Source of the DNA: Winogradskyella luteola
Lineage (GTDB): Bacteria > Bacteroidota > Bacteroidia > Flavobacteriales > Flavobacteriaceae
Reading direction: 5' to 3'
Assembly: GCF_019203985.1 (NCBI RefSeq)
Contig: NZ_JAGSPD010000007.1
Coordinates: 164,982 to 228,981 of the forward strand
DNA: 64,000 bases
The notes beneath the pieces are model-generated. The model was not told where the DNA came from, ran no database searches, and saw only the letters and a program-made list of their open reading frames with translations. Below, one piece after another: positions 7,888 to 16,500 of the stretch. The number at the start of each line of letters is the position of its first letter. Position 1 is the first letter of the stretch. Position numbers and translations under genes: made by a program.

Positions 7888-8724
7888 TTAAACCATTTCA
7901 TATATTTCATTGAATAGTTTTTTATCCCACTTTTCTTGTTGTGAAAATGTCTTCTTCAATGTATTGTGTAACATGGAATTGAAGGCATTGTAGCCTAACC
8001 ATAAATTCGGTTCCTCGTTTAGCAGTAGTGCTTCGTAGTTCAAGGTTTCAATAACTTCACGGGATTTCTTTGAAGGCTCTTCGTTTTTATCACTACATTC
8101 ATATTTGAACAGCTTAGTTTTATCCAAAATTGCTTTTACAAATTCTTTTGTGTCGATGATTTTAAAGTCTTTCATCTTTTCAAATTTCTTGACGATGGTA
8201 TAAAACTCATTGTTCAGGAACTTATCGAATAAGCCATTCATTCTTGGCATAATCAATTCTGTATTATTTTTGCTATGCTTTATGGAAAACTCAATTTCTG
8301 CTTGCGAAACGTGCAGTCCATTTGAGCATACTTTTCTGTAAAAACCAAAATGTCCGGAAGTCTTCTCACTACCATCATAAGAATTTTTAAATCGTAGCAT
8401 GGGTAGTATTAAATCTTCCTTGTTTTTCAATTTAAACTGATTGCTATCTTCAATGATAAAATCTATTATGAAAGACCTATCATTTCTATTAACGCTTCGT
8501 TTGTGATAGTTTAGTCCAGCATCCAAAAGCATCTGTTCCGCTTTTTTGAAGAATAATTGATTGGGAATATGGCCATAACTGTTTGATACCACATTAACGA
8601 TTTTACCATTTGAGATAATGGCATTTTCAAGTCCTCTACGAGATTCCATCTGCGTGAGGCTTTTTAAGGATTTCATTTCTGAAGAAACAAAAATCTCATC
8701 TTGTTGTAAATTACTTAAATACAT
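7888..8724 (-). CDS. DUF932 family protein
   Basis: About 278 residues from the ATG at 8724; eight codons can be added up to a TTG. It matches the DUF932 phage/plasmid-type family by the FGFYRKVCSNGLHVSQ core and the surrounding pattern of a polar N-terminal domain and a helical C-terminus (LWLGYNAFNSMLHNTL). DUF932 proteins are frequent on plasmids, phages and integrative elements but have no established biochemical role. It is preceded by leader copy 3, suggesting regulation together with the ParB-like gene. Confidence 0.8.
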   Translation of the reverse strand: MYLSNLQQDEIFVSSEMKSLKSLTQMESRRGLENAIISNGKIVNVVSNSYGHIPNQLFFKKAEQMLLDAGLNYHKRSVNRNDRSFIIDFIIEDSNQFKLKNKEDLILPMLRFKNSYDGSEKTSGHFGFYRKVCSNGLHVSQAEIEFSIKHSKNNTELIMPRMNGLFDKFLNNEFYTIVKKFEKMKDFKIIDTKEFVKAILDKTKLFKYECSDKNEEPSKKSREVIETLNYEALLLNEEPNLWLGYNAFNSMLHNTLKKTFSQQEKWDKKLFNEIYEMV

Positions 8725-8738
8725 AATATTTGATTTTA

Positions 8739-8870
8739 GATTAAACAATATTTAAGCTAGAACCAAACGGAAGCTGAAATCACAGCTCAAAAGGAAACGG
8801 AATAAATAAGCGTTGGATATTGCAATGGCTTTATGCCGTAGTCTTTTGATGGGTGTATTTTACGAGTTTA
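8739..8870 (-). repeat. Shared leader repeat, copy 3
   Basis: Third copy of the leader, 15 bp upstream of the DUF932 start, the same length as copy 1 and about 89% identical to it by eye. On the transcript strand it contains AGCTG...CAGCT, a perfect 5-bp hairpin, and GGC-ATAAA-GCC, a small stem loop shared by all copies. Confidence 0.8.
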
Positions 8871-8964
8871 ACTTGCTTCACATATTGTATGAATAACTCT
8901 TTTTTTTAATAACGCTCTTGTTACTAAATATAGATTAATAAAATAAAAATCAGGTATAATTTAA

Positions 8965-9002
8965 AAACTAAAAACCCTCACAATTGTGAGGGTTTTTAGT
9001 TT
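8965..9002 (-). terminator. Perfect-palindrome terminator of the Zn/Cd/Hg operon
   Basis: A 38-bp perfect palindrome (half site AAACTAAAAACCCTCACAA) 23 bases after the P-type ATPase stop. The GC-rich core flanked by A and T runs can end transcription from either direction and insulates the metal operon from the maintenance genes. Confidence 0.88.
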
Positions 9003-9025
9003 ACAAAAATACGCTTCAATAAGCT

Positions 9026-10990
9026 TTAATCAACCCATTTCATGCGCTGTAATCTAACAGCATTCAATATTGCTAACAATGCAACACCAACATCTGCAAA
9101 AACCGCTTCCCACATAGTTGCTAAACCACCTGCACCTAATATTAGAACAATTACTTTTACACCGAATGCTAATATGATATTTTGCCATACAATTTTGCGA
9201 GTGGAACGACTAATTTTAATAGCCCTAACTACTTTTGAAGGTTGGTCTGTTTGAATAATAACATCTGCGGTTTCTATTGCGACATCACTTCCCAATCCAC
9301 CCATTGCAATTCCTACATCACTTGCTGCTAAAACTGGTGCATCATTAATGCCATCGCCTATAAAAGCAATCTTATTATTAGGGTTTTGTTTTAAAATTTC
9401 AACTTCATTTAGCTTATCTTCTGGTAACAAACCGCCTTTAGCGATTTCGATATTTAACTCGGAAGCTACTTTTTGAGTAATGGAATCCTTATCGCCAGAG
9501 AGCATCATTATATTTTTGACACCTACTTTATGTAATGCTGTAATCGTTTCTTTTGCATCCTCTTTTAATTCATCTGCAATAACCACATAGCCTGCAAATG
9601 TATTGTCTATAGATACCAAAACAATCGATTCTACAATAGTTTCTGTTTCTTCTAAAACATTAATATTATTGGCTGTCATTAGGGCTTTGTTACCAACTAA
9701 AACAGTCTTACCGTTTACGATACCTTTTAGGCCTTTACCTGCTATTTCAGATACTTCTGAAGCTTCATAATCTGTACCTTCATCTTTATATTCTAAAATG
9801 GCTTTTGCGATTGGATGTGTGGATTGTTCTTCCATCGCCATCAGGTATTTCATAAACTCTTTCTCATCCCAATTGATAGCTTCAATCTTTTTAATTTTAA
9901 AGACGCCTTTCGTAACCGTCCCTGTCTTATCCATTACCAATGTATTTATCTTGGTCATGGCATCTAAAAATGAAGCGCCTTTAAACAAAATTCCGTTTTT
10001 TGAAGCTGCTCCCAATCCCCCGAAATAACCCAACGGAATGGATATAACCAAAGCACAAGGACAAGAAATTACCAAGAAAATTAAGGCTCTGTATAACCAA
10101 TCTCTAAACACATAATCATCTACAAAAAAGTATGGTAAAAATGTAACTGCAATAGCTAGAAACACAACTATTGGCGTATAAATTCGAGCAAATTGTCTAA
10201 TGAATAATTCTGTTTTCGATTTACGAGCTGTTGCATTCTGCACCATATCGAGGATACGTGCAATGGAACTATCCTTAAATTCTTTGGTGGTTTCTATTTC
10301 AATAACTCCATCCATATTAATACTTCCTGCAAATACTTTTTCGCCTTTTGCAATCGTATCAGGTTTGCTTTCGCCTGTCAATGCCGCTGTATTAAATGAG
10401 CCTTTTTCGGAAAGCAGAATACCATCTAAAGGGATTTTTTCTCCAACACGGACTTGAACTTTTTCTCCAATTTCAACCGTTTCTGGGCTTACAGAAATGT
10501 AATCATTATTGCGATATACCAAAGCTTCATTAGGACGAACATCGAGCAAAGCTTTAATATTACCCTTTGCTTTATTTACTGCTGCACTCTGAAATAATTC
10601 TCCAACCGCATAGAATAACATTACTGCTACTCCTTCAGGGTATTCGCCAATCACGAATGCACCTATGGTTGCTATAGACATTAAGAAAAACTCTGTAAAA
10701 ACATCTCCTTTTTTAATGCTTTTCCACCCTTCCTTTATAACAGGAAAACCTACGGGAATATATGCCATAACATACCAAAGTATGCGAATCCATCCTTTAA
10801 AATATGGGAACATATCGAAATAGTCGATTGCAATACCAATCATTAACATTACAAAACTGAAAATTGCCGGCAAATAAATATTAAACTTCCCTATGTTCTC
10901 TGAACTACTATGATTGTGACCATCGTTTTGATTGTGATCTATTTCAGAATTTGGTTTTATATCTCGTAAATTGACTTTCTTTTTTTTCAT
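9026..10990 (-). CDS. cadA: Heavy-metal P-type ATPase, CadA/ZntA-like (Zn/Cd/Pb export)
   Basis: 654-residue P1B-type ATPase exporting soft divalent cations from the cytoplasm. It has a His-rich N-terminus (residues 19-27) instead of a Cys-type HMA domain, membrane helices from about 37, the TGES actuator loop near 205, the CPC metal-binding motif at 310-312 followed by ALVISIPLGYFGG (typical of the Zn/Cd branch), phosphorylated Asp354 in DKTGT, the SxxHP loop at His392 and GDGIND at 545-550. All key residues are present. It is the last gene of the CzcA-CzcB-Fur-MerTP-GDCCVxC operon. Zn versus Cd or Pb preference cannot be read from sequence. Confidence 0.93.
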   Translation of the reverse strand: MKKKKVNLRDIKPNSEIDHNQNDGHNHSSSENIGKFNIYLPAIFSFVMLMIGIAIDYFDMFPYFKGWIRILWYVMAYIPVGFPVIKEGWKSIKKGDVFTEFFLMSIATIGAFVIGEYPEGVAVMLFYAVGELFQSAAVNKAKGNIKALLDVRPNEALVYRNNDYISVSPETVEIGEKVQVRVGEKIPLDGILLSEKGSFNTAALTGESKPDTIAKGEKVFAGSINMDGVIEIETTKEFKDSSIARILDMVQNATARKSKTELFIRQFARIYTPIVVFLAIAVTFLPYFFVDDYVFRDWLYRALIFLVISCPCALVISIPLGYFGGLGAASKNGILFKGASFLDAMTKINTLVMDKTGTVTKGVFKIKKIEAINWDEKEFMKYLMAMEEQSTHPIAKAILEYKDEGTDYEASEVSEIAGKGLKGIVNGKTVLVGNKALMTANNINVLEETETIVESIVLVSIDNTFAGYVVIADELKEDAKETITALHKVGVKNIMMLSGDKDSITQKVASELNIEIAKGGLLPEDKLNEVEILKQNPNNKIAFIGDGINDAPVLAASDVGIAMGGLGSDVAIETADVIIQTDQPSKVVRAIKISRSTRKIVWQNIILAFGVKVIVLILGAGGLATMWEAVFADVGVALLAILNAVRLQRMKWVD

Positions 10991-11020
10991 TTGGTTTCCT
11001 TACTTATTGAAATTATTTTG

Positions 11021-11230
11021 TTAGCAGCAGCAGTTTTTTCCTTTTTGAATTGGCGGACATGGAACCGTTCCAAAAGAACAATACACACAACAATCTCCTT
11101 CATTCGGTTTCAAAACCGTTTTACATTTCTCGCATTCGTAGAAAAACTGACAAGCGTTTGTTGGCATCTCTTCAACCTTTTTATGTTTGCAATTTGGACA
11201 AGTAATTTCTGATTTTAATATGACTTCCAT
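11021..11230 (-). CDS. GDCCVxC domain protein
   Basis: 69-residue cysteine-rich protein of the GDCCVxC family, whose members are often selenoproteins in other taxa; here all positions are Cys codons. Features are an N-terminal CPNC/CEKC zinc-ribbon-like part, the GDCCVYCSFGTVPCPP signature and a CCC tail. It overlaps the end of MerTP by one base and precedes the P-type ATPase by 30 bp. Family members typically sit next to mer-type transport genes, so metal binding or handing-over is a reasonable inference; activity is unknown. Confidence 0.88.
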   Translation of the reverse strand: MEVILKSEITCPNCKHKKVEEMPTNACQFFYECEKCKTVLKPNEGDCCVYCSFGTVPCPPIQKGKNCCC

Positions 11231-11826
11231 TAATTCTGTTTTTTGTTAATTACTTTATAACCTGTTGCGTTAATTGCAATTTCAACTTCAGTTTCATTGG
11301 TTTTAGTTCTGTCGAACTCAACAACTGCATTTCCATTTTCGTAGGACGCTTTTGAGCTTAGAATTCCATTAAGTTTATTTACTTCGTGATTTACATGCTC
11401 TTCACAACTCGTACAAGTCATTCCGCTAATTTGAAATTTAGTTGTTTTAATGTCCGATTTGTCAACTACGACTATTTGCTTCTCTGTATTTGAGTAAAAA
11501 AATTTTGAATAAAATGGAAAAGCCAACATCACAATTGCAAAAACAGTTACTATTCCTAAAAACGCTTTTGACTGTATAAATTTCGAGTTTTCTTCAGTAT
11601 CACATTCGCAATCAATTTTCTTTTGAGGTCTTAGTTTTTGATACCAAGCAAAACCAAGAATTAAAATTGTTAACCCTATTAGATAAGGTCTAAAAGGTTC
11701 TATCCAAGAAAACATTGAAGCAATCCCGCTTGTACCTGCAATCATTGCTAAAAAAGGTGTTATACAACACAATGAAGCTGCGATTGCTGAAATTAAACTC
11801 GTCCCTATTAATTTACTTTTCATCAT
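11230..11826 (-). CDS. merTP: Mercuric transport fusion protein MerTP
   Basis: 198-residue fusion of MerT and MerP. Residues 1-115 are a three-helix membrane part with the vicinal Cys20-Cys21 pair in the first helix and a cytoplasmic Cys73/Cys75 pair, as in MerT. Residues 125-198 form a heavy-metal-associated domain with GMTCTSC (Cys138, Cys141), as in MerP. The protein would bind Hg(II) outside and carry it inward. Odd point: no mercuric reductase MerA or lyase is in the window, so uptake alone would be harmful unless the cargo metal differs or MerA is elsewhere. It follows the Fur-family gene by 55 bp. Confidence 0.9.
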   Translation of the reverse strand: MMKSKLIGTSLISAIAASLCCITPFLAMIAGTSGIASMFSWIEPFRPYLIGLTILILGFAWYQKLRPQKKIDCECDTEENSKFIQSKAFLGIVTVFAIVMLAFPFYSKFFYSNTEKQIVVVDKSDIKTTKFQISGMTCTSCEEHVNHEVNKLNGILSSKASYENGNAVVEFDRTKTNETEVEIAINATGYKVINKKQN

Positions 11827-11881
11827 TATTGTACTTAATTAAAACAAAGATGAGTTAAAATACAATGCAACGGAAGTGCAT

Positions 11882-12298
11882 TTATAATCCACTACATTTA
11901 TCACAAACACCTTTTACAACCAAGTTTATGTCTTCGGAAATAAAGCCATTTGGCACTTTTATTTGTGGAATTTTATGCTCGGTAAGACAAACCGTTTCGT
12001 TGCAGTTATTACAATGAAAATGTAAGTGTAAATCGGTTTCAATATCACAGTTACAGCCTTTTTCACAAAGCGCATATTTAGTAATGCCTGTGCCATCATC
12101 TATTTGATGTACAATCGTACTTTCTTCAAATGTTTTTACTGTTCTATACAATGTAGTTCTATCTGCTTTATCAAAAGCATTTTCGATATCACTTAATGTT
12201 ACTGCTACTTGTTTCTCAGCAAGAAATTTATAAATTAATAAACGCATTGCCGTAACACGTATATTTTTTGACTCTAATAATTGTTCTATGGTTTGCAT
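11882..12298 (-). CDS. Fur family metal-responsive repressor
   Basis: 138-residue Fur/Zur-like protein with an N-terminal winged helix (about 1-80) containing the DRTTLYRTVKTFEE recognition helix, and a C-terminal metal domain with HLHFHC and two structural CxxC pairs (96/99 and 132/135). An additional CEKGCNC stretch (78-84) may be a further metal site. It lies inside the Zn/Cd/Hg operon, 2 bp after the CzcB gene, so it probably senses metal and controls its own operon. Whether it senses Zn, Cd or another metal is unknown. Confidence 0.88.
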   Translation of the reverse strand: MQTIEQLLESKNIRVTAMRLLIYKFLAEKQVAVTLSDIENAFDKADRTTLYRTVKTFEESTIVHQIDDGTGITKYALCEKGCNCDIETDLHLHFHCNNCNETVCLTEHKIPQIKVPNGFISEDINLVVKGVCDKCSGL

Positions 12299-12300
12299 AA

Positions 12301-13506
12301 TTAATGTTCGTGTTCTGCTTCTCCTTTTTTCATTTCAGCAATTAAATAATACGCATTATTATAAGCGAATTTTGTGGCTTTATCTTGTTCTTCAGCAAAT
12401 TTAACCGCTATCCAATTACCATCTTTTTCTCCTAAAAGCACTTCAACTGGCTTAAAACTCCAATCGTCATTTTCTTTTTCTACTGAAAAGACATAAAATC
12501 TATCGCCTTCTTTTATAATTGCGCTTTCTGGCAATGCATGAGTTTCTGCGTTCTCAACTTGAATTTTACCTTTAATATACATTCCTGGAATTAGATTCCC
12601 TTTTTTGTTTTCAATTTCAGCATGGACGTGTAGTGCTTTAGGATTATCTTCAAAAGTTTTGCTTACCGAATAGATTTCTGCTGTAAGATCTTCGTCTGTA
12701 TTAGATTGTAAATTGAAAATCACTTTTTGACCTTTCTTTACTTTATAAACGTCTTTTTCGAACACCATTAAATCTGCATGAACGTGATGCGTGTTTACGA
12801 TTTCAAAAAGTTCGGTTTGCGGTTCTACATATTGTCCTGTTTTTACTTCAACTTTTTGGACAAAGCCTTCTATTGGGCTACGTAATGATATACTTTGAGC
12901 AATGGTTCCATTTCGTACTGATGACGTGTTTATGTTTAATAGTCTCAATTGAGCTTCCAATCCATTTACCATAGCTTTAGAGGCATCATATTCTGCTTCG
13001 GCTTTTTGAAAACTTGCACCAGAGCCAACTCCTGCATCATATAATTTTTGCTGACGTTCATAGTTCTTCTTTAAAAAATTACTGTTGCTAAAAGCATTTA
13101 AATAATCGGTCTGCATTTTTATAATATTAGGATGAGATAAATATGCAACCACTTGACCTTTATTAACTTTATCGCCTTCAATAACTTTTATTGATACCAC
13201 ATTTGCACCAACTACAGAAGTTATTGCTGCTTCGTTTTGTGGTGGTACTTCTAATGTGCCATTGGCTTCTACATAACCGCTCATATTACGCAATGCTAGG
13301 GTGTCTGTTTTCATTTTTAAGGCATCAAACTGTTGTTGTGATAGCATCACTTCTTCTTCATCACTATGAGCTTCTTCGGCTTCTGGCTTTACATCTTCAT
13401 TGTGTGCATGACCATCGCCTTCTTTATGGCTTTCTTTATTTCCACAGGCAACTACTAAAAGTGAAACTGTTAGTAATGTTAAGATTATATATCGTGTGTT
13501 TTTCAT
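12301..13506 (-). CDS. czcB: RND efflux periplasmic adaptor lipoprotein, CzcB-like
   Basis: 401-residue membrane-fusion protein linking an RND pump to an outer-membrane channel. It has a signal peptide with lipobox VVAC (Cys21), a His/acid-rich segment (25-50) and His-rich C-terminus (EAEHEH), a barrel-sandwich half motif (VEGDKVNKGQVVAYLSHPN), a central coiled-coil hairpin, the second lipoyl half (SPIEGFVQKVEVKTGQYV) and beta-barrel domains. The His-rich ends suggest Zn/Co/Cd binding. It starts 4 bp after the CzcA-TolC fusion gene. Confidence 0.9.
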   Translation of the reverse strand: MKNTRYIILTLLTVSLLVVACGNKESHKEGDGHAHNEDVKPEAEEAHSDEEEVMLSQQQFDALKMKTDTLALRNMSGYVEANGTLEVPPQNEAAITSVVGANVVSIKVIEGDKVNKGQVVAYLSHPNIIKMQTDYLNAFSNSNFLKKNYERQQKLYDAGVGSGASFQKAEAEYDASKAMVNGLEAQLRLLNINTSSVRNGTIAQSISLRSPIEGFVQKVEVKTGQYVEPQTELFEIVNTHHVHADLMVFEKDVYKVKKGQKVIFNLQSNTDEDLTAEIYSVSKTFEDNPKALHVHAEIENKKGNLIPGMYIKGKIQVENAETHALPESAIIKEGDRFYVFSVEKENDDWSFKPVEVLLGEKDGNWIAVKFAEEQDKATKFAYNNAYYLIAEMKKGEAEHEH

Positions 13507-13510
13507 TTTC

Positions 13511-16500
13511 TTATTTATTAAAATATTGTAGTTGAAATGTGCTTTCTAAATAATTTATTAATGCTTCTTGAGCTTGTAATTCAGATTGAATAGCTTCTTT
13601 TATGAGTTGTGTAAACCCTGTATAATCTATCTCTCCTTCTTTATAGGCAAATAAAGCCCCCAATTTTTGTTCTTTCACAAGTGGTAACACCTCATTTTTA
13701 TAGAAAAACCAAGACGTTTTCCATTTTTGATAATTCTCTTTTGATTGTACAAACTTGGATTGTACTTCTTGTTTTTTGAACTGAATGTTCGTATCAGCAA
13801 TTTCCTTATCGATTTTTGCGGTTTTAACCTTTGCTTTATTTGTACCAGACAAAAAAGGAATGGAAACACCTGCTTGATAGGTATAAAACCCTGAATTACC
13901 ATTTAAGTTTTGTAAACCACCTTGAAAATTTAACTTGGGTAAATTATCTGCTTTGGCAGCTTTATATGTGGCTTCTGCTTCTGTTACCTGTAATTGTGCT
14001 ATACCATATAAGGGATGTTCTTCTAAGTTAAAAGTATCAACATCAATTTCACTAGTGATTTCAAAATCATTGGGAACGGTATAGAATGTATCAGAAACCA
14101 ACCATAGGTTTAACTGTTGTAATGCAATACTATATTCACTTTTTGATTGCATAAATTTATTTTGAATCTGTAAAGCTTGATTTTTAGCTGCTGAATATTC
14201 TAACCTTGAAATCGCTTCTACTTCATAATTTAATGCTACTGCTTTTTCAAAATTGGTATAAATTGAATCTAACTCTCTGTATAAATTATAATTCCTTTTA
14301 CTCTGCAAGGCATTTGCCCAGGCTTTTTTCACTTCCAATTCTAAATCTAATTCTGAAAGTTGAAACGCTTTTTGAGCTAGTTGAATGCGTTGTTCTTGCA
14401 ATCGTTTTTTTGCAGAAATACCAAACACATCAATGTTGCTTTGACCAATTCCTATAGTTGTATAAATACCATTTCCGTTATTAATTTCCTCGCCTCCAGT
14501 AAAAATTTGAGTCGTTCCAAAATCATAAGCTGTACTTTTTAACTGCTCTTGTTTGCTGATTTCTAATTGCTTTTGTTTTAAAAGTGGAAAATTTTCTTTT
14601 GATAATTTAACCGCTTCATTCATCGAAATGATTGGCAACGTATCGTTAACTTCTTGGGCGTTTCCTGTTATTGGTAACAAAAACATAAAAGCTACCATAG
14701 CAGTAACTGTAATCACTTTTTTGTCTGCTCTAAACTTGAATGATTTGTTTTCTACCCAATGATATAATATAGGTAAAACGAACAATGTTAATAGTGTAGA
14801 TGTTAATAAACCACCAATTACAACCGTTGCTAAAGGCCGTTGTACTTCTGCACCAGCTGATGCCGAAATTGCCATAGGTAAAAAGCCTAAAACATCTGTA
14901 AAAGCGGTTAGCATAATTGGTCTAATTCTTCGTTTTGTTCCCTCTATAATTCTATCTTTAAGATTGGTAACACCTTCATCTTTCAACTCATTCAAACCAC
15001 TAATCATTACTAATCCATTTAAAACCGCAACACCAAATAAAACGATAAAACCGACTCCTGCCGAAATACTAAATGGCATATCTCGTAACCACAACGCTAC
15101 GACACCACCAATGGTTGCCATAGGAATTGCGATATAAATCATTAAGGTTTGTGGCAATGATTTTAAAGCAAAATAAATAAGTACAAAAATGAGCAATAAC
15201 GCAATTGGTACAACTGTTTGCAGTCTATTACTAGCACGTTCTAAATTTTCAAAAGCACCACCATAACGAATAAAATAACCTGATGGCAACTCTAGTTTAG
15301 CATCTAACTTGGATTTTATTTCTGTTACCAATGATTTTACATCACGTCCCCTTACATTAATACCAACATAGGTTCTTCTGTTTGTATTATCCCTACTTAT
15401 TTGCATTGGACCGGCTTTGTAGCTTATATCTGCAACTTCCCTAAGTGGAATTTGAGTACCAGACGGTAAGTTGATGTACAAATTTTGAACATCTGAAATA
15501 TCCTTTCGATTTTGGGAATTTAATCTTACTACTAAATCGAATCGTTTTTCGCCTTCAAAAATAATTCCTGCTGTACCACCTGCAAAAGCCGATTGCACAA
15601 TTTGATTTAAGGTGTTTATTTGCAGTCCGTATTGGGCTAATTTATTTCTATTGTAAGTAATAGTCATTTGTGGCAACCCTGTTGTGGCTTCGGCTTTCAT
15701 ATCTCCAATACCTTCAGTTCCTGCAATGATTTTGGATATTTCTTCTGCTTTTTGAGACAGGACATTTATATCTTCTCCATAAAGTTTTATGGCAATGTCT
15801 TCTCTAACACCTTCCAGCAATTCATTAAAACGCATTTCGATAGGTTGTGTAAATTCATAGTTAACACCAGGAACCATTTCTACCGCTTCTTTCATCTTCT
15901 CTATTAATTCATCTTTTGTAGTGGCTGTTGTCCATTCGCTTTTTGGTTTTAAAATCACAAAAACATCGGCTAAATCCATTGGCATTGGGTCTGTTGGGAT
16001 TTCTGCAACACCAATTCGACTTACAATTTTTTCGACTTCTGGAAACTTTGCTTTTACAATTTGTTCAATTTTTGTGGTCGTTTCAATCGTTTCTGTAAGC
16101 GAGCTTCCAGGTTTTAAAATGGCGTGAAATGCAATATCTCCTTCATCGAGTTGTGGGATGAATTCGCCTCCCATTCGACTAAACATAAAAACTGTTAGTC
16201 CGAATAGCACGACTGCAATGCCTATAATCCATTTTCCTTTTTGTATCGCTTTAACTAATAAAGGTTGGTATTTTTCTTCTACCCAATGCACAAATTTATC
16301 GCCATAAGATTTTTTGTCTGACTTTGGTGCTCTTAAAACCAAGGCAGACATCATTGGCACATACGTCAAACAAAGTACCATTGCACCAATCATTGCAAAA
16401 ATGAAAGTCAATGCCATCGGTTTGAACATTTTTCCTTCAATCCCTTCTAATGCCAAAATAGGCAGAAAGACAATTAGAATAATTAGCTGACCAAAAAAGG

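Noticed and set aside
5591..8870. CRISPR array from the three repeated leaders
   Set aside because: The units are about 130-150 bp, 1-2 kb apart, and each sits before a gene; there is no short repeat-spacer pattern.
9026..12298. Complete mer operon
   Set aside because: MerTP is present but MerA, MerB and MerR are not.
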